From Atherix ibis (Eukaryota > Arthropoda > Insecta > Diptera > Athericidae): a stretch of DNA of 64,000 nucleotides. This document shows positions 55,401 to 64,000 of the stretch, piece after piece (position 1 is the stretch's first letter; each line of letters opens with the position of its first letter). Where the stretch lies: NCBI GenBank assembly GCA_958298945.1, contig CATQJD010000001.1, positions 763,209 to 827,208 on the forward strand. The letters are read 5' to 3'. The notes under the pieces were generated by a model. It did not search any database. It worked only from the letters and a program-made list of their open reading frames with translations, and was not told where the DNA came from. A program made the translations under genes and the position numbers.

Positions 55401-58199
55401 CATACCTTCATAGCCCAAAAGTTTTCTACACTGCAGAATTGACGGATCGTCTACAACAATTTTGCTCTATTAAAGTACCAAGGGATCACTCTCGTGAACA
55501 TCTTGTATAATAAAAGTTGTTGCGTCGTTATTTTGTTCAGCACACACTACGAAACGGTAATGAAAGAATTACTAAAATATGAAGAAATGCAATGTGATTG
55601 AATTGAAGCTCGCACAATTTTCGCACGCAAATAAACAGTTATGTTATTTCATATTACTTAAGAGAAAGGATTATTGTTAATAACAAATTATTCCAATTAG
55701 AACAAAAATTTTGTTGTCATCAATATATTATTGTAATTTTGAAATTTTTTCATCGCAACTTTTTATCCTTGGAAAATAGGGAATCGAATGAACAGTATCA
55801 AAAGATACTAGCAACGCCTGCCGGAAAATATGAAAATAATAACTATTCGAAACGAAAGGGTGTTTTAACGCAGAAAAGGCTTTCTGAAAATATGGATAAA
55901 TCCACAGTAACTAAAACCCAGAAAAAAAATTCAACATCACAACCACTATCGATATTGTCGACAGGACCAATCACGAAATCATCATCAGATAATCCTGCTC
56001 ACTTCTTAGGCAATCTTTCAGTTGGTTATAATGTGTTATTGCATACATTCAAATACCTAAAAGTACAGGTGAGCTAAATTAAATATTATTTGCTTTGTTA
56101 TTCTAAATAACATTAGTGCTGACATAAAAATCTTTAAGCGCCACGGCGTGTGTTGTTTGCAAACCTACCCTACTCGGGTTGTCACTTCAGAGAAGAAGTA
56201 TTAGCTGTATTCCATTGGGCAAATTTTGCTACTCACAAGTATTTGTGAGTAGATGCCCAATGAAACGCAAAATTTGCTGACAGAAGTAAAATATGACCTC
56301 AAAATAGTCAACAATAATACTAAGTTTACTCACACAAACAATAAAAACTAAGTTTACTCACACAAAAACAATCCTGACAAAAATATGACTCTTCAACATA
56401 ACAAACGAGCCCACTAAGCCATCTATTTTCATTTTGGGAACTAAAATACCCTACCGTAAATTGTATGCGTAACTACTCATTCGAACTACTCATTTGTACG
56501 AGCAAGAGTAGCTGCGAGTAGCGAGAAGTACTTGTGAGTAGCAAAATTTGCCCAATGGAATAAAGCTATTATTTATCATTATATTAAGCGCAAATTAGAT
56601 TTTTTTTTCAATTTATGTTCAAGAAGAATAAATATTGTAACATCTCATTGTAATTAAAAGAGCTCTTAAACAAAAATATAACTTAGACAAATTCACATTA
56701 AGATCTACTCTCTTTGAGTTTCGCAATTTAAAAATAGATTCAAGTATCATCTCTGAGTTTCACAATTTAAAAATAGATTCAAGTTTCATCCCAAACTTCA
56801 CATTAACTTAAAAATTGACAAAATATCGTCTTACCTGTCTGAATTTATGTTGGAAAATCCGACAAATCCAATTCGTTAATTCACTCTTTCTAAATTTATT
56901 TCGTTATTGTTATTAACATATATAATTTATAATTTCATAATGCTGAAAAAGAAATTAAAAATTACTTTTTAATATTATTATTAACAATTACTTTTTTCTA
57001 TGTTCTCTGTACAGGAATTGTTACGTGCTTCTTGTGTTTCACGTATGTGGAATGCGGTTGCGAATAATCGTACACTTTGGAAGACCATACGAATGAAAAA
57101 CTCACAGGTAAAAGATTGGGGTGGTTTTGCGTCAACGTTGCGGCGTAATGATACTCGACGCCTTGACTTACGTAAAATACTGATATGGAGTAAAAATGGT
57201 AATGAGATGTGGGTAAATTTTTTGAAGCACATAGGAACTGTTAGTACATTAGAAGTAATTGATTTTTGTCGCTGTCGTTCGGAAGTTGTCGAACATATGT
57301 TTTTGTCAAATCCGAACATTAAAATATTAAACGCAACAGCGATACGCGATGAGAAGCTATGCCTGCAAGATGTATGTATGCTCAGCAGTTTACAGGAATT
57401 GAGACTCAAAACAATTGATGGTGGCAGTATAGAGGGCAACCTATTAGGCTTGTCTTCTTGTACGAACCTTCGACATCTCTCGCTAATATCATTTCGTGGT
57501 CTGTTCACGACCGGAATATTGGTTATAGGTCAGCTTGTAAATTTAGAATCTTTGGAATTAGGAGAGTGTGATGATCTACAGGAAAACTTTGCAAATATTT
57601 TACCAAATTTGATAAAACTGAAACGCTTGCGTCTCGAAAAAGGCGAACGTCGATGCGATACTCTCGCTGTTCTTGATCGTATTGCAAATATGGGAAGCCT
57701 TCTACAATTGGAATTAATTAATTTTGACGTTAAGAAAGATTTCGATGTGAAGCTAGCACTATGTAAACATTTGAAAAGATTGCTTATTATACCAACATAC
57801 CTGTCCCAATCGGCAACAACAAATAACATTGTTTTAAATGCAGTACTGAATATGCCGAAAACTCTGCATAATATTGTCTGGGCGGTGACAATGGAACTAT
57901 TACGTGTTACAGCGTTATATGTTGATCAGTGCGATAAGAAGAGAGACAGAAGTTTTTTTAATGAAAGCATACCAATATTAAAACCAGTACCTGGTATTGT
58001 TTCTAAAGCCATTCGTACTATCGAGGATGTACCACAAGTAGAAATTCTACCGCTAAGACGTGTTGAAAAAATTATGGCTAATGCGCTGCCAAGTACTGAA
58101 ATTAAAATATTAAAAATTCCTTACCATTCTACCTGGCGACAAACTCTAACAACTGGTAGTTGGAATCCATTAACGGAAAATTTGAGTAAATTGAACTAA
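49407..58199 (+). CDS. sba: MBD/PHD/F-box/LRR nuclear protein, six-banded-like
   Basis: Six plus-strand exons (49407-50834, 50911-51035, 51780-52143, 52258-53438, 55780-56068, 57015-58199) join in frame through GT-AG introns to 1523 aa. Residues about 341-420 form a methyl-CpG-binding-like domain (LPFECGWKRELVYRAKASAR.. then EVYYITPTGKKLRTRSDI). Exon 3 begins a PHD-like zinc finger (PCTMQC, QCVKC, YHHEC) whose last pair, CSSC, is made across intron 3. Exon 4 is an Asp-rich then Asn-rich disordered region. An F-box (NVLLHTFKYLKVQ|ELLRASCVSRMWNAVANN) spans exons 5 and 6, and a leucine-rich-repeat tail ends the protein. This suggests a chromatin factor able to enter an SCF-type ubiquitin ligase. 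The sba name rests on my memory of that domain set. All exons are open. Confidence 0.75.
53439..55779 (+). other. Intron 4 of the MBD/F-box gene
   Basis: The splice sites are ACTGA|GTGAGT and AATAG|GGAATC, phase 2. Most of the 2.3-kb intron is occupied by a long-inverted-repeat element. Confidence 0.7.
53820..55516. mobile_element. Element with long diverged inverted repeats in intron 4
   Basis: The outer words cacgagagagtgatttcttg (left) and, from the right end read inward, cacgagagtgatcccttgg match. About 130-200 bp further in on each side, aataaaggctgaaaaa and actttgcttgttttcacttt recur inverted (aataaaagctgaaaaa, actttgcttgtgttcacttt). This gives inverted repeats of roughly 200-250 bp with many differences. 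No coding capacity was recognised and no target duplication is clear, so the superfamily is unassigned. Confidence 0.6.
56203..56567. mobile_element. PIF/Harbinger-type short element in intron 5, ATT flanks
   Basis: It starts AGCTGTATTCCATTGGGCAA and ends with the inverse, with ATT at 56200-56202 and 56568-56570. It belongs to the sub-group with ctcacaagtacttgtgag near the ends, like 28953 and 29470. It is the only copy of the family inside a host gene here. Confidence 0.85.
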
Positions 58200-58577
58200 A
58201 AAAGAAGCTTTGAAAACTTAGGAAAGAATAAATAATACTTAATAATTAAATTAAACATAAAATTAATTAATAATTATTTCCAAACAAATGTATAGTAAAA
58301 ATGTAAAATAAATGTACAAAATAATTGTAATAACAATGGTGTAAAATATGATACGTCAATATTGTATTGTCTATATGTTTAACTAAAATGCTCAGTTAAT
58401 GTTCGTATTTTTAAAAAAATTGAAAGGGGAGTTTCTTATTTTTACAATGAACTAAATTAAATAATCTTAAAATGGCACATAGTTTTTTCATACACAAATT
58501 GTTATTTTTATATTTGTGTTGAATGTGAAATCTGCATAAACAAACACAAAGGAAAATAATAAAATTTAATTTAAATC
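58200..58577 (+). terminator. 3' UTR and polyadenylation region of the MBD/F-box gene
   Basis: AATAAA occurs at 58227-58232 and similar signals follow near 58310. This whole flank is repeated after both partial copies of the last exon, which shows those copies were duplicated as genomic DNA. Confidence 0.6.
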
Positions 58578-61285
58578 GAAAATACAATTATAATTTTCAT
58601 TTTTATAACATCTATAATGAAGAAAATCAAAATCGGAAGAGCGAGGCACGTGGAGCAAGATTGATTAATCGAGGTAGTCCGCACAGGAGTATTAGACAGG
58701 ACGGAAAGATGAACGGCAACTAAAAGATTAAACGAATGTTACTACGCCATGCTCTGGTGTGAAATTTGGTGAATTAAAAATCTCGTGTTGGACTAATTGT
58801 TTTAAATTATCTTTGAAGAAAATTAAATTTGTATTAATAAAGAACCTCCAAATATCGAGTAGTTCACACAATTCTATGAACCTGGTTGTGTATTTGCCAA
58901 GAATTTGTTACGCTTTGTGAAAAGTGCATTAATTCAGGTCGGAGAGAAATTCGGAAGCAAAAGTGACACTTAGCATACCACATGCATTTCGAATATAGTT
59001 TGTTATGGCAGCCCTGGTCAGATGATCGAGTAGTCCAATTTCGATCGACTTCGGACTGGCCGAAATTGACCGAAAATAATTAAAATATTACATTACTAAT
59101 AGAACTATAATACAATAGGAAATCAATTCGGAGAGCTACTTAAACAACCAAAAAAAAAAGTTTAATTGATTTTTTTTTTACCGATCATACATATATATGT
59201 ATACAATATATGTGACCATGTGTTTTGATTACGGTTCATTTCTGCATTGGGATTAATAACTATTTTTTCTTGGATTTTATGAATAGAGTCATTCCTAGAA
59301 TGTAGAACTTGAAATGGTATAAATTAGAGAAAAAAGTAACTTTATTGCTTGTGAGGCTGAGCAATGTTATTGGAATTTCTTTTGTTGTTGCATGCTTTAA
59401 CTAGTAAATATTTTGTCTGATTTGGGTACTTCTTAGATATTCTAAAAAAATATTTTAGGGTCATAAATTACTTTTCGAATTATTACATGGACTTTATAAA
59501 TTCATATTATAATAAAATTTAGTAATTTTTTTGTAAGGAAATCTTTTTTTGAAGACCGAAACAAATGATCGAGAAGTTTTTCTCTTTTTACGGTAAAAAA
59601 CTCATGGAAATGGCGTACTGTTTATGTTTAATGGTTGTATCTTTCTTTAAATTTTTATTGAGGACGTTTATCAACCTGTTTTTGATTGTTATTGTTGAGC
59701 TGACGCCGTCTCGTTTTACTATTTCATAGGGGCCTTAAATAGAGAAACACAATAATATAGAAATTATGACATTCTATTGTAATATATTTTTTTAAATCCT
59801 CTGTCGTAAGTGCTAAGAGCGGTGAGGGGAATGGCTGTTGGCAATCGATACCACCTGATCACCGCCATGGCTGACAATTGCTTCTTCCGTCAAATACGGC
59901 GTCTTCTTTTTTTAGTGCGCCTTCGGTCTTTTTACTTGATTGAAAATACAATTATAATTTTCATTTTTATAACATCTATAATGAAGAAAATCAAAATCGG
60001 AAGAGCGAGGCACGTGGAGCAAGATTGATTAATCGAGGTAGTCCACACAGGAGTATTAGGCCGGACGGAAAGATGAACGGCAACTAAAAGATTAAACGAA
60101 TGTTACTACGCCATGCTCTGGTGTGAATTTTGGTAAATTAAAAATCTCGTGTTGGGCTAATTGTTTTAAATTATCTTTGAAGAAAATTAAATTTGTATTA
60201 ATAAAGAACCTCCAAATATCGAGTAGTTCACGCAATTCTATGAACCTGGTTGTGTATTTGCCAAGAATTCGCTACGCTTAGTGAAAAGTGCATTAATTCA
60301 GGTCGGAGAGAAATTCGGAAGCAAAAGTGACACTATTAGCATACCACATGCATTTGGAATATAATTTGTTATGACAGCCCTGGTCAGATGATCGAGTAGT
60401 CCAATTTCGATCGACTTTGGACTGGCCGAAATTGACCGAAAATAATTAAAATATTACATTACTAATAGAACTATAATACAATAGGAAATCAATTGGGAGA
60501 GCAACTTAAACAACCAAAAAAAAAGTTTAGTTGATTTTTTTATTTACCGATCATACATATATATGTATATATGTGACCATGTGTTTTGATTACGGTTCAT
60601 TTCTACGTTGGTATTAATAATTATTTTTTCTTGGGTTTTATTAATAGTCATTCCTAGAATGTACAACTTGAATGGGGTAAATTAGAGCAAAAAGTAACTT
60701 TATTGCTTGTGAGCAATGTTATTGGAATTTCTTTTGTTGTTGCATGCTTTAACTAGTAAATATTTTGTCTGATTTGGGTACTTCTTAGATATTCTAAAAA
60801 AATATTTTAGGGTCATAAATTACTTTTCGAATTATTACATGGACTTTATAAATTCATATTAGAGTAAAATTTAGTAACTTTTTTGTAAGGAAATCTTTTT
60901 TTGAAGACCGAAACAAATGATCGAGAAGTTTTTCTCTTTTTACTGTAAAAAACTCGTGGAAATGGCGTACTGTTTATGTTTAATGATTGTATATTTATTT
61001 ACATTTTTATTGAAAACGTTTATCAACCTGTTTTTGATTGTTATTGTTGAGTTGACGCCGTCTCGTTTTACTATTTCATAGGGGCCTTAAATAGAGAAAC
61101 ATACAATAATATAGAAATTATGACATTCTAATATATTTTTTTAAATCCTCTGTCGTAAGTGCTAAGAGCGGTGAGGGGAATGGTTGTTGGCAATCGATAC
61201 CACCTGATCACCGCCATGGCTGACAATTGCTTCTTCCCTCCAATACGGCGTCTTCTTTTTTTAGTGCGTCTTCGGTCTTTTTACT
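58578..61285. repeat. 1.36-kb tandem duplication downstream of the gene
   Basis: Unit A (58578-59941) and unit B (59942 to about 61285) are head to tail at an offset of 1364. They share long identical words (ggaagagcgaggcacgtgga, gatcaccgccatggctgaca). Small indels distinguish them. No gene is recognised inside; the frame across the joint at 59810-60028 is a junction artefact. A third, shorter piece of the unit's start lies near 63180-63270. Confidence 0.85.
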
Positions 61286-61309
61286 AAATAAAAAGTGTTT
61301 TTTTTTAAA

Positions 61310-61660
61310 TCTTTTAATTTCATCATTCCCATCTTAATTCCAAGGTCAACCGTGATTGATTTTTTTGCGTACCCGAAGTATCGTAGCCAATTTGTGTTCC
61401 CTTTACATTTCCCTATTGTATACGTTTATAACCTTCGGATGTTTCCCAAGTAAAATAGAAATGTTTTAACCGACATGGTACATGTATTTGTATGTTCGGG
61501 TGCGAAGGGGAAAATGGAAAATTTACAAGAACCCTCCAACATATACCGCAAATGCTGGCCTTCAAGCACGTCTTCCACTCTCTCATTATCTCAGATGATA
61601 AGCTACTCCTCTGGGACTTCTCGTCTCAAAACAAGTTTCATCCCACCTAGGTAATGAAGA
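61310..61660 (+). repeat. Relic LTR of the 19.5-kb Ty3/Gypsy family
   Basis: The reverse complement of this stretch shares tgcttgaaggccagcatttg, cagaggagtag and acaaatacat(g)ta in order with 19490-19640. The orientation is opposite to the 19.5-kb copy. No internal retroelement sequence is attached, so it may be a solo LTR, but ends and target duplication are not readable. Confidence 0.6.
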
Positions 61661-61740
61661 AAGGCTATTGCTCTTCAGAACAAAAGCAAATACCAACAAA
61701 TTGACTTAATAGCTTAAAATAGGAAAAACTTAAAACTGTT

Positions 61741-62562
61741 GCGTCAACGTTGCGGCGTAATGATACTCGACGCCTTGACTTACCTAAAATACTGATATGG
61801 AGTAAAAATGGTAATAAGATGTGGGTAAATTTTTTGAAGCACATGGGAACTGTTAGTACATTAGAAGTGATTCGGAAGTTGTCGAACCTATTTTTGTCAA
61901 ATCCGAACATTAAAATATTAAACGCAACAGCGATACGCGATGAGAAGCTATACCTGCAAGATGTAGGTATGCTCAGCATTTTACAGGAATTGAGACTCAA
62001 AACAATTGATGGTGGCAGTATAGAGGGCAACCTATTAGGCTTGTCTTCTTGTACGAACCTTCGACATCGCTCGCTAATATCATTTCGTGGTCTGTTCACG
62101 ACCGGAATATTGGTTATATGTCAGCTTGTAAATTAAGAATCTTTAGAATTAGGAGAGTGTCATGATTTACAGGAAAACTTTGCAAATATTTTACCAAATT
62201 TGATAAAATTGAAACTGTTGCGTCTCAAAAAAGGCGAACGACGGTGCGATACTCTCGCTGTTCTTGATAGTATTGTAAATATGGGAAGCCGTCTACAATT
62301 GGAATTAATCAATTTTGACGTTAAGAAAGATTTCGATATGAAGCTAGCACTATGTAAACATTTGAAAAGATTGCTTATTATACCAACATACCTCTCCCAA
62401 TTGATTTTCTATTGTATTATACGTGTTGAAAAAATTATGGCTAATGCGCTGTCAAGTACTGAAATTAAAATATTAAAAATTCCTTACCATTCTACCTGCC
62501 GACAAACTCTAACAACAGGTAGTTGGAATCCATTAACGGAAAATTTGAGTAAATTGAACTAA
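61741..62562 (+). pseudogene. Partial copy of the last exon of the MBD/F-box gene, copy 2
   Basis: It starts at the equivalent of 57128 (gcgtcaacgttgcggcgtaa) and runs to the same stop codon. It lacks the F-box half, carries a small deletion near 61868, an in-frame stop near 62134 (taagaatc), and a large deletion near 62400 that removes about 260 bp including VLNMPKTLHNIVW. There is no ATG at its start and no splice acceptor. The LRR tail is otherwise very similar to the parent. Confidence 0.85.
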
Positions 62563-62965
62563 AAAAGAAGCTCTTGAAAACTTAGGAAAGAATAAATAAT
62601 CCTTAATAATTAAATTAAACATAAAATTAATTAATCAATATTTCCAAACAAATGTATAGTAAAAATGTAAAATAAATTTACAAAATAATTGTAATAACAA
62701 TGGTGTAAAATATGATACGTCAATATTGTATTGTCTATATGTTTAACTAAAATGCTCAGTTAATGTTCGTATTTAAAAAAAAATTAAAACGGGAGTTTCT
62801 TATTTTTACAATGCAGTAAATTATATAATCTTTAAATGGCACATATGTCTAGTTTTTTCATACACAAATTGTTATTTTTATATTTGTGTTGAATATGAAA
62901 TCTGCATAAACAAACACAAAGCAAAATAATAAAATTTAATTTATATTGAAAATACAATTATATTT
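62563..62965 (+). repeat. Duplicated 3' flank of the MBD/F-box gene
   Basis: It follows copy 2 and matches 58200-58600 closely through aaataatacttaataatt-type sequence and the phrase tttgtgttgaatatgaaatc. It includes sequence beyond the likely polyadenylation sites, and there is no poly(A) tail, so it is not a processed copy. Confidence 0.85.
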
Positions 62966-63296
62966 TTCATTATTTCTATCATCTATATATATTATAATAA
63001 ATAATTAATGGAATTTTGTATTGATAAGGTTATTAATCCTTTGATTATGTATTTAGAATATGTTTTATAAATGATATTCAAAAATTTGTTTTAGCTATTT
63101 GAATTGTGTAGGGTTTCATGGTCAGCCCTGGTATTGTGATTCGGCGGGATTCAGAGAGTACCGAAGTTCACTCTGCTGAATCGCAATCTTATGAACAAAA
63201 TCAAAATTAGTAGAGCGAGACACGTGCAGCAAGATTGATTAATCGAGGAAGTCCGCACTGGACTACTATAAACTACTGATATGGAGTAAAATGGTT
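62966..63296. other. Joint region between exon copies 2 and 3
   Basis: It contains a fragment like the start of the 1.36-kb unit (gagcgagacacgtgcagcaa at about 63211 against 58641). It also has a scrap of the exon phrase (tactgatatggagtaaa) just before copy 3. Confidence 0.6.
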
Positions 63297-63875
63297 TGAT
63301 TGATAAAATTGAAACGCTTGCGTCTCGAAAAACGCGAACGTCGATGCGATACTCTCGCTGTTCTTGATCGTATTGCAAATATGGGAAGCCTTCTACAATT
63401 GGAATTAATTAATTTTGACGTTAAGAAAGATTTCGATGTGAAGCTAGCACTATGTAAACATTTGGAAAGATTGCTTATTATAACTACATACCTGTCCCAA
63501 TCTGCAACAACAAATAACATTGTTTTAAATTCAGTACTGAATATGCCGAAAACTCTGCATAATATTGTCTGGGCGGTGACAATGGAACTATTACTTGTTA
63601 CAGCGTTATATGTTGATCAGTGCGATAAGAAGAGAGACAGAAGCTTTTTCAATGTAAGCGTACCAATATTAAAATCGGTACCTGGTATTCGTACTATCGA
63701 GGATGTACCACAAGTAGAAATTCTACCGCTAAGACGTGTTGAAAAAATTATGGCTAATGCGCTGCCAAGTACTGAAATTAAAATATTAAAAATTCCTTAC
63801 CATTCTACCTGGCGACAAACTCTAACAACTGGTAGTTGGAATCCATTAACGGAAAATTTGAGTAAATTGAACTAA
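63297..63875 (+). pseudogene. Partial copy of the last exon, copy 3
   Basis: It corresponds to about 57609-58199 of the parent. The frame is fully open for about 190 codons to the parental stop, with an in-frame 15-bp deletion (VSKAI) and scattered substitutions such as GERR to RERR. It has no ATG at its beginning and no evident splice acceptor, so translation is doubtful despite the open frame. It continues into the duplicated 3' flank to the window end. Confidence 0.8.
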
Positions 63876-64000
63876 AAAAGAAGCTTTGAAAACTTAGGAA
63901 TGAATAAATAATACTTAATAATTAAATTAAACATAAAATTAATTAATCATTATTTCCAAACAAATGTATAGTAAAAATGTAAAATAAATGTACAAAATAA
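63876..64000 (+). repeat. Third copy of the gene's 3' flank
   Basis: It repeats 58200-58320 almost exactly (aagaagctttgaaaacttag and following) and is cut by the window end. Confidence 0.9.

Noticed and set aside
55373..55510. Possible extra exon of the MBD/F-box gene (cactcag acceptor followed by an open frame of about 45 codons)
   Set aside because: It joins in frame but runs into a stop without a donor, and the stretch is part of the right inverted arm of the intron-4 element. The acceptor at 55779/55780 gives the F-box continuation.
59810..60028. 72-codon plus frame
   Set aside because: It spans the joint of the two 1.36-kb tandem units and is not supported by any motif; a junction artefact.
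1..64000. CRISPR arrays, bacterial operons, tRNA or rRNA genes
   Set aside because: No regularly spaced repeat-spacer pattern, cloverleaf or rRNA words were seen; introns and transposon types show eukaryotic nuclear DNA.

Overview
This is an AT-rich insect nuclear window, almost certainly from a higher fly (Diptera). The evidence is short GT-AG introns, a fly-type MBD/PHD/F-box gene, and a transposon set typical of brachyceran flies: P-superfamily, PIF/Harbinger, Copia, Ty3/Gypsy, Jockey/R1-like LINEs and IS630-Tc1-mariner. A tephritid-like fly is my guess; the species cannot be fixed from the sequence. I recognise only two intact host genes. One is an HMG-box protein of the HMG20 type on the minus strand (22392-23516, three exons, 332 aa). 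The other is a large nuclear protein with MBD, PHD, F-box and leucine-rich-repeat regions on the plus strand (49407-58199, six exons, 1523 aa), which looks like fly six-banded (sba). Nearly everything else is transposable-element debris and low-complexity AT-rich DNA.

Layout. 1-14.7 kb: scattered relics (Ty3/Gypsy reverse transcriptase, two copies of one R1-like LINE fragment, a minus-strand Jockey-like LINE fragment, a shrunken mariner-type copy) and several hairpins. 14.7-19.8 kb: a long decayed minus-strand Ty3/Gypsy element (gag, protease, RT, RNase H, start of integrase) with a tRNA-Lys-type primer binding site and an LTR; its gag/protease part carries a 737-bp tandem duplication. 20.5-21.2 kb: a broken mariner-superfamily transposase. 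22.4-23.5 kb: the HMG20-like gene. 23.9-29.9 kb: a PIF/Harbinger district with one nearly complete two-gene element (25937-28408) and several short relatives sharing its inner terminal repeat and mostly flanked by ATT duplications.

30.5-49.0 kb: a P-superfamily district. Five copies with ends CTTAGATTAAAG...CTTTAATCTAAG are delimited by 8-bp target duplications (four perfect, one 7/8). They form two four-deep nests. In the first, an old P-like copy (34054-43294) holds a Copia element (34715 to about 43257), whose 5' LTR holds a 5.4-kb THAP-domain P element (34764-40178), which holds a small mariner-type element (35920-36462); the Copia 3' LTR holds a separate 406-bp inverted-repeat element. 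In the second, a P-like copy (44346-47708) holds a Harbinger copy (45821-47352), which holds a short Harbinger-type element (46888-47265), which holds a 33-bp P-type excision footprint between 8-bp repeats. Paralogous empty sites in the window support three of these insertions.

49.4-64 kb: the sba-like gene, with a long-inverted-repeat element in intron 4 and a Harbinger-type short element in intron 5. It is followed by a 1.36-kb tandem duplication, a relic LTR of the same family as the one at 19.5 kb, and two truncated genomic copies of the gene's last exon with its 3' flank (61741-62965 and 63297 to the window end).

The most interesting material is the P-superfamily family: the nests give a relative timetable and the footprint is direct evidence of cut-and-paste excision. 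Percent identities, database assignments and ages could not be computed here.
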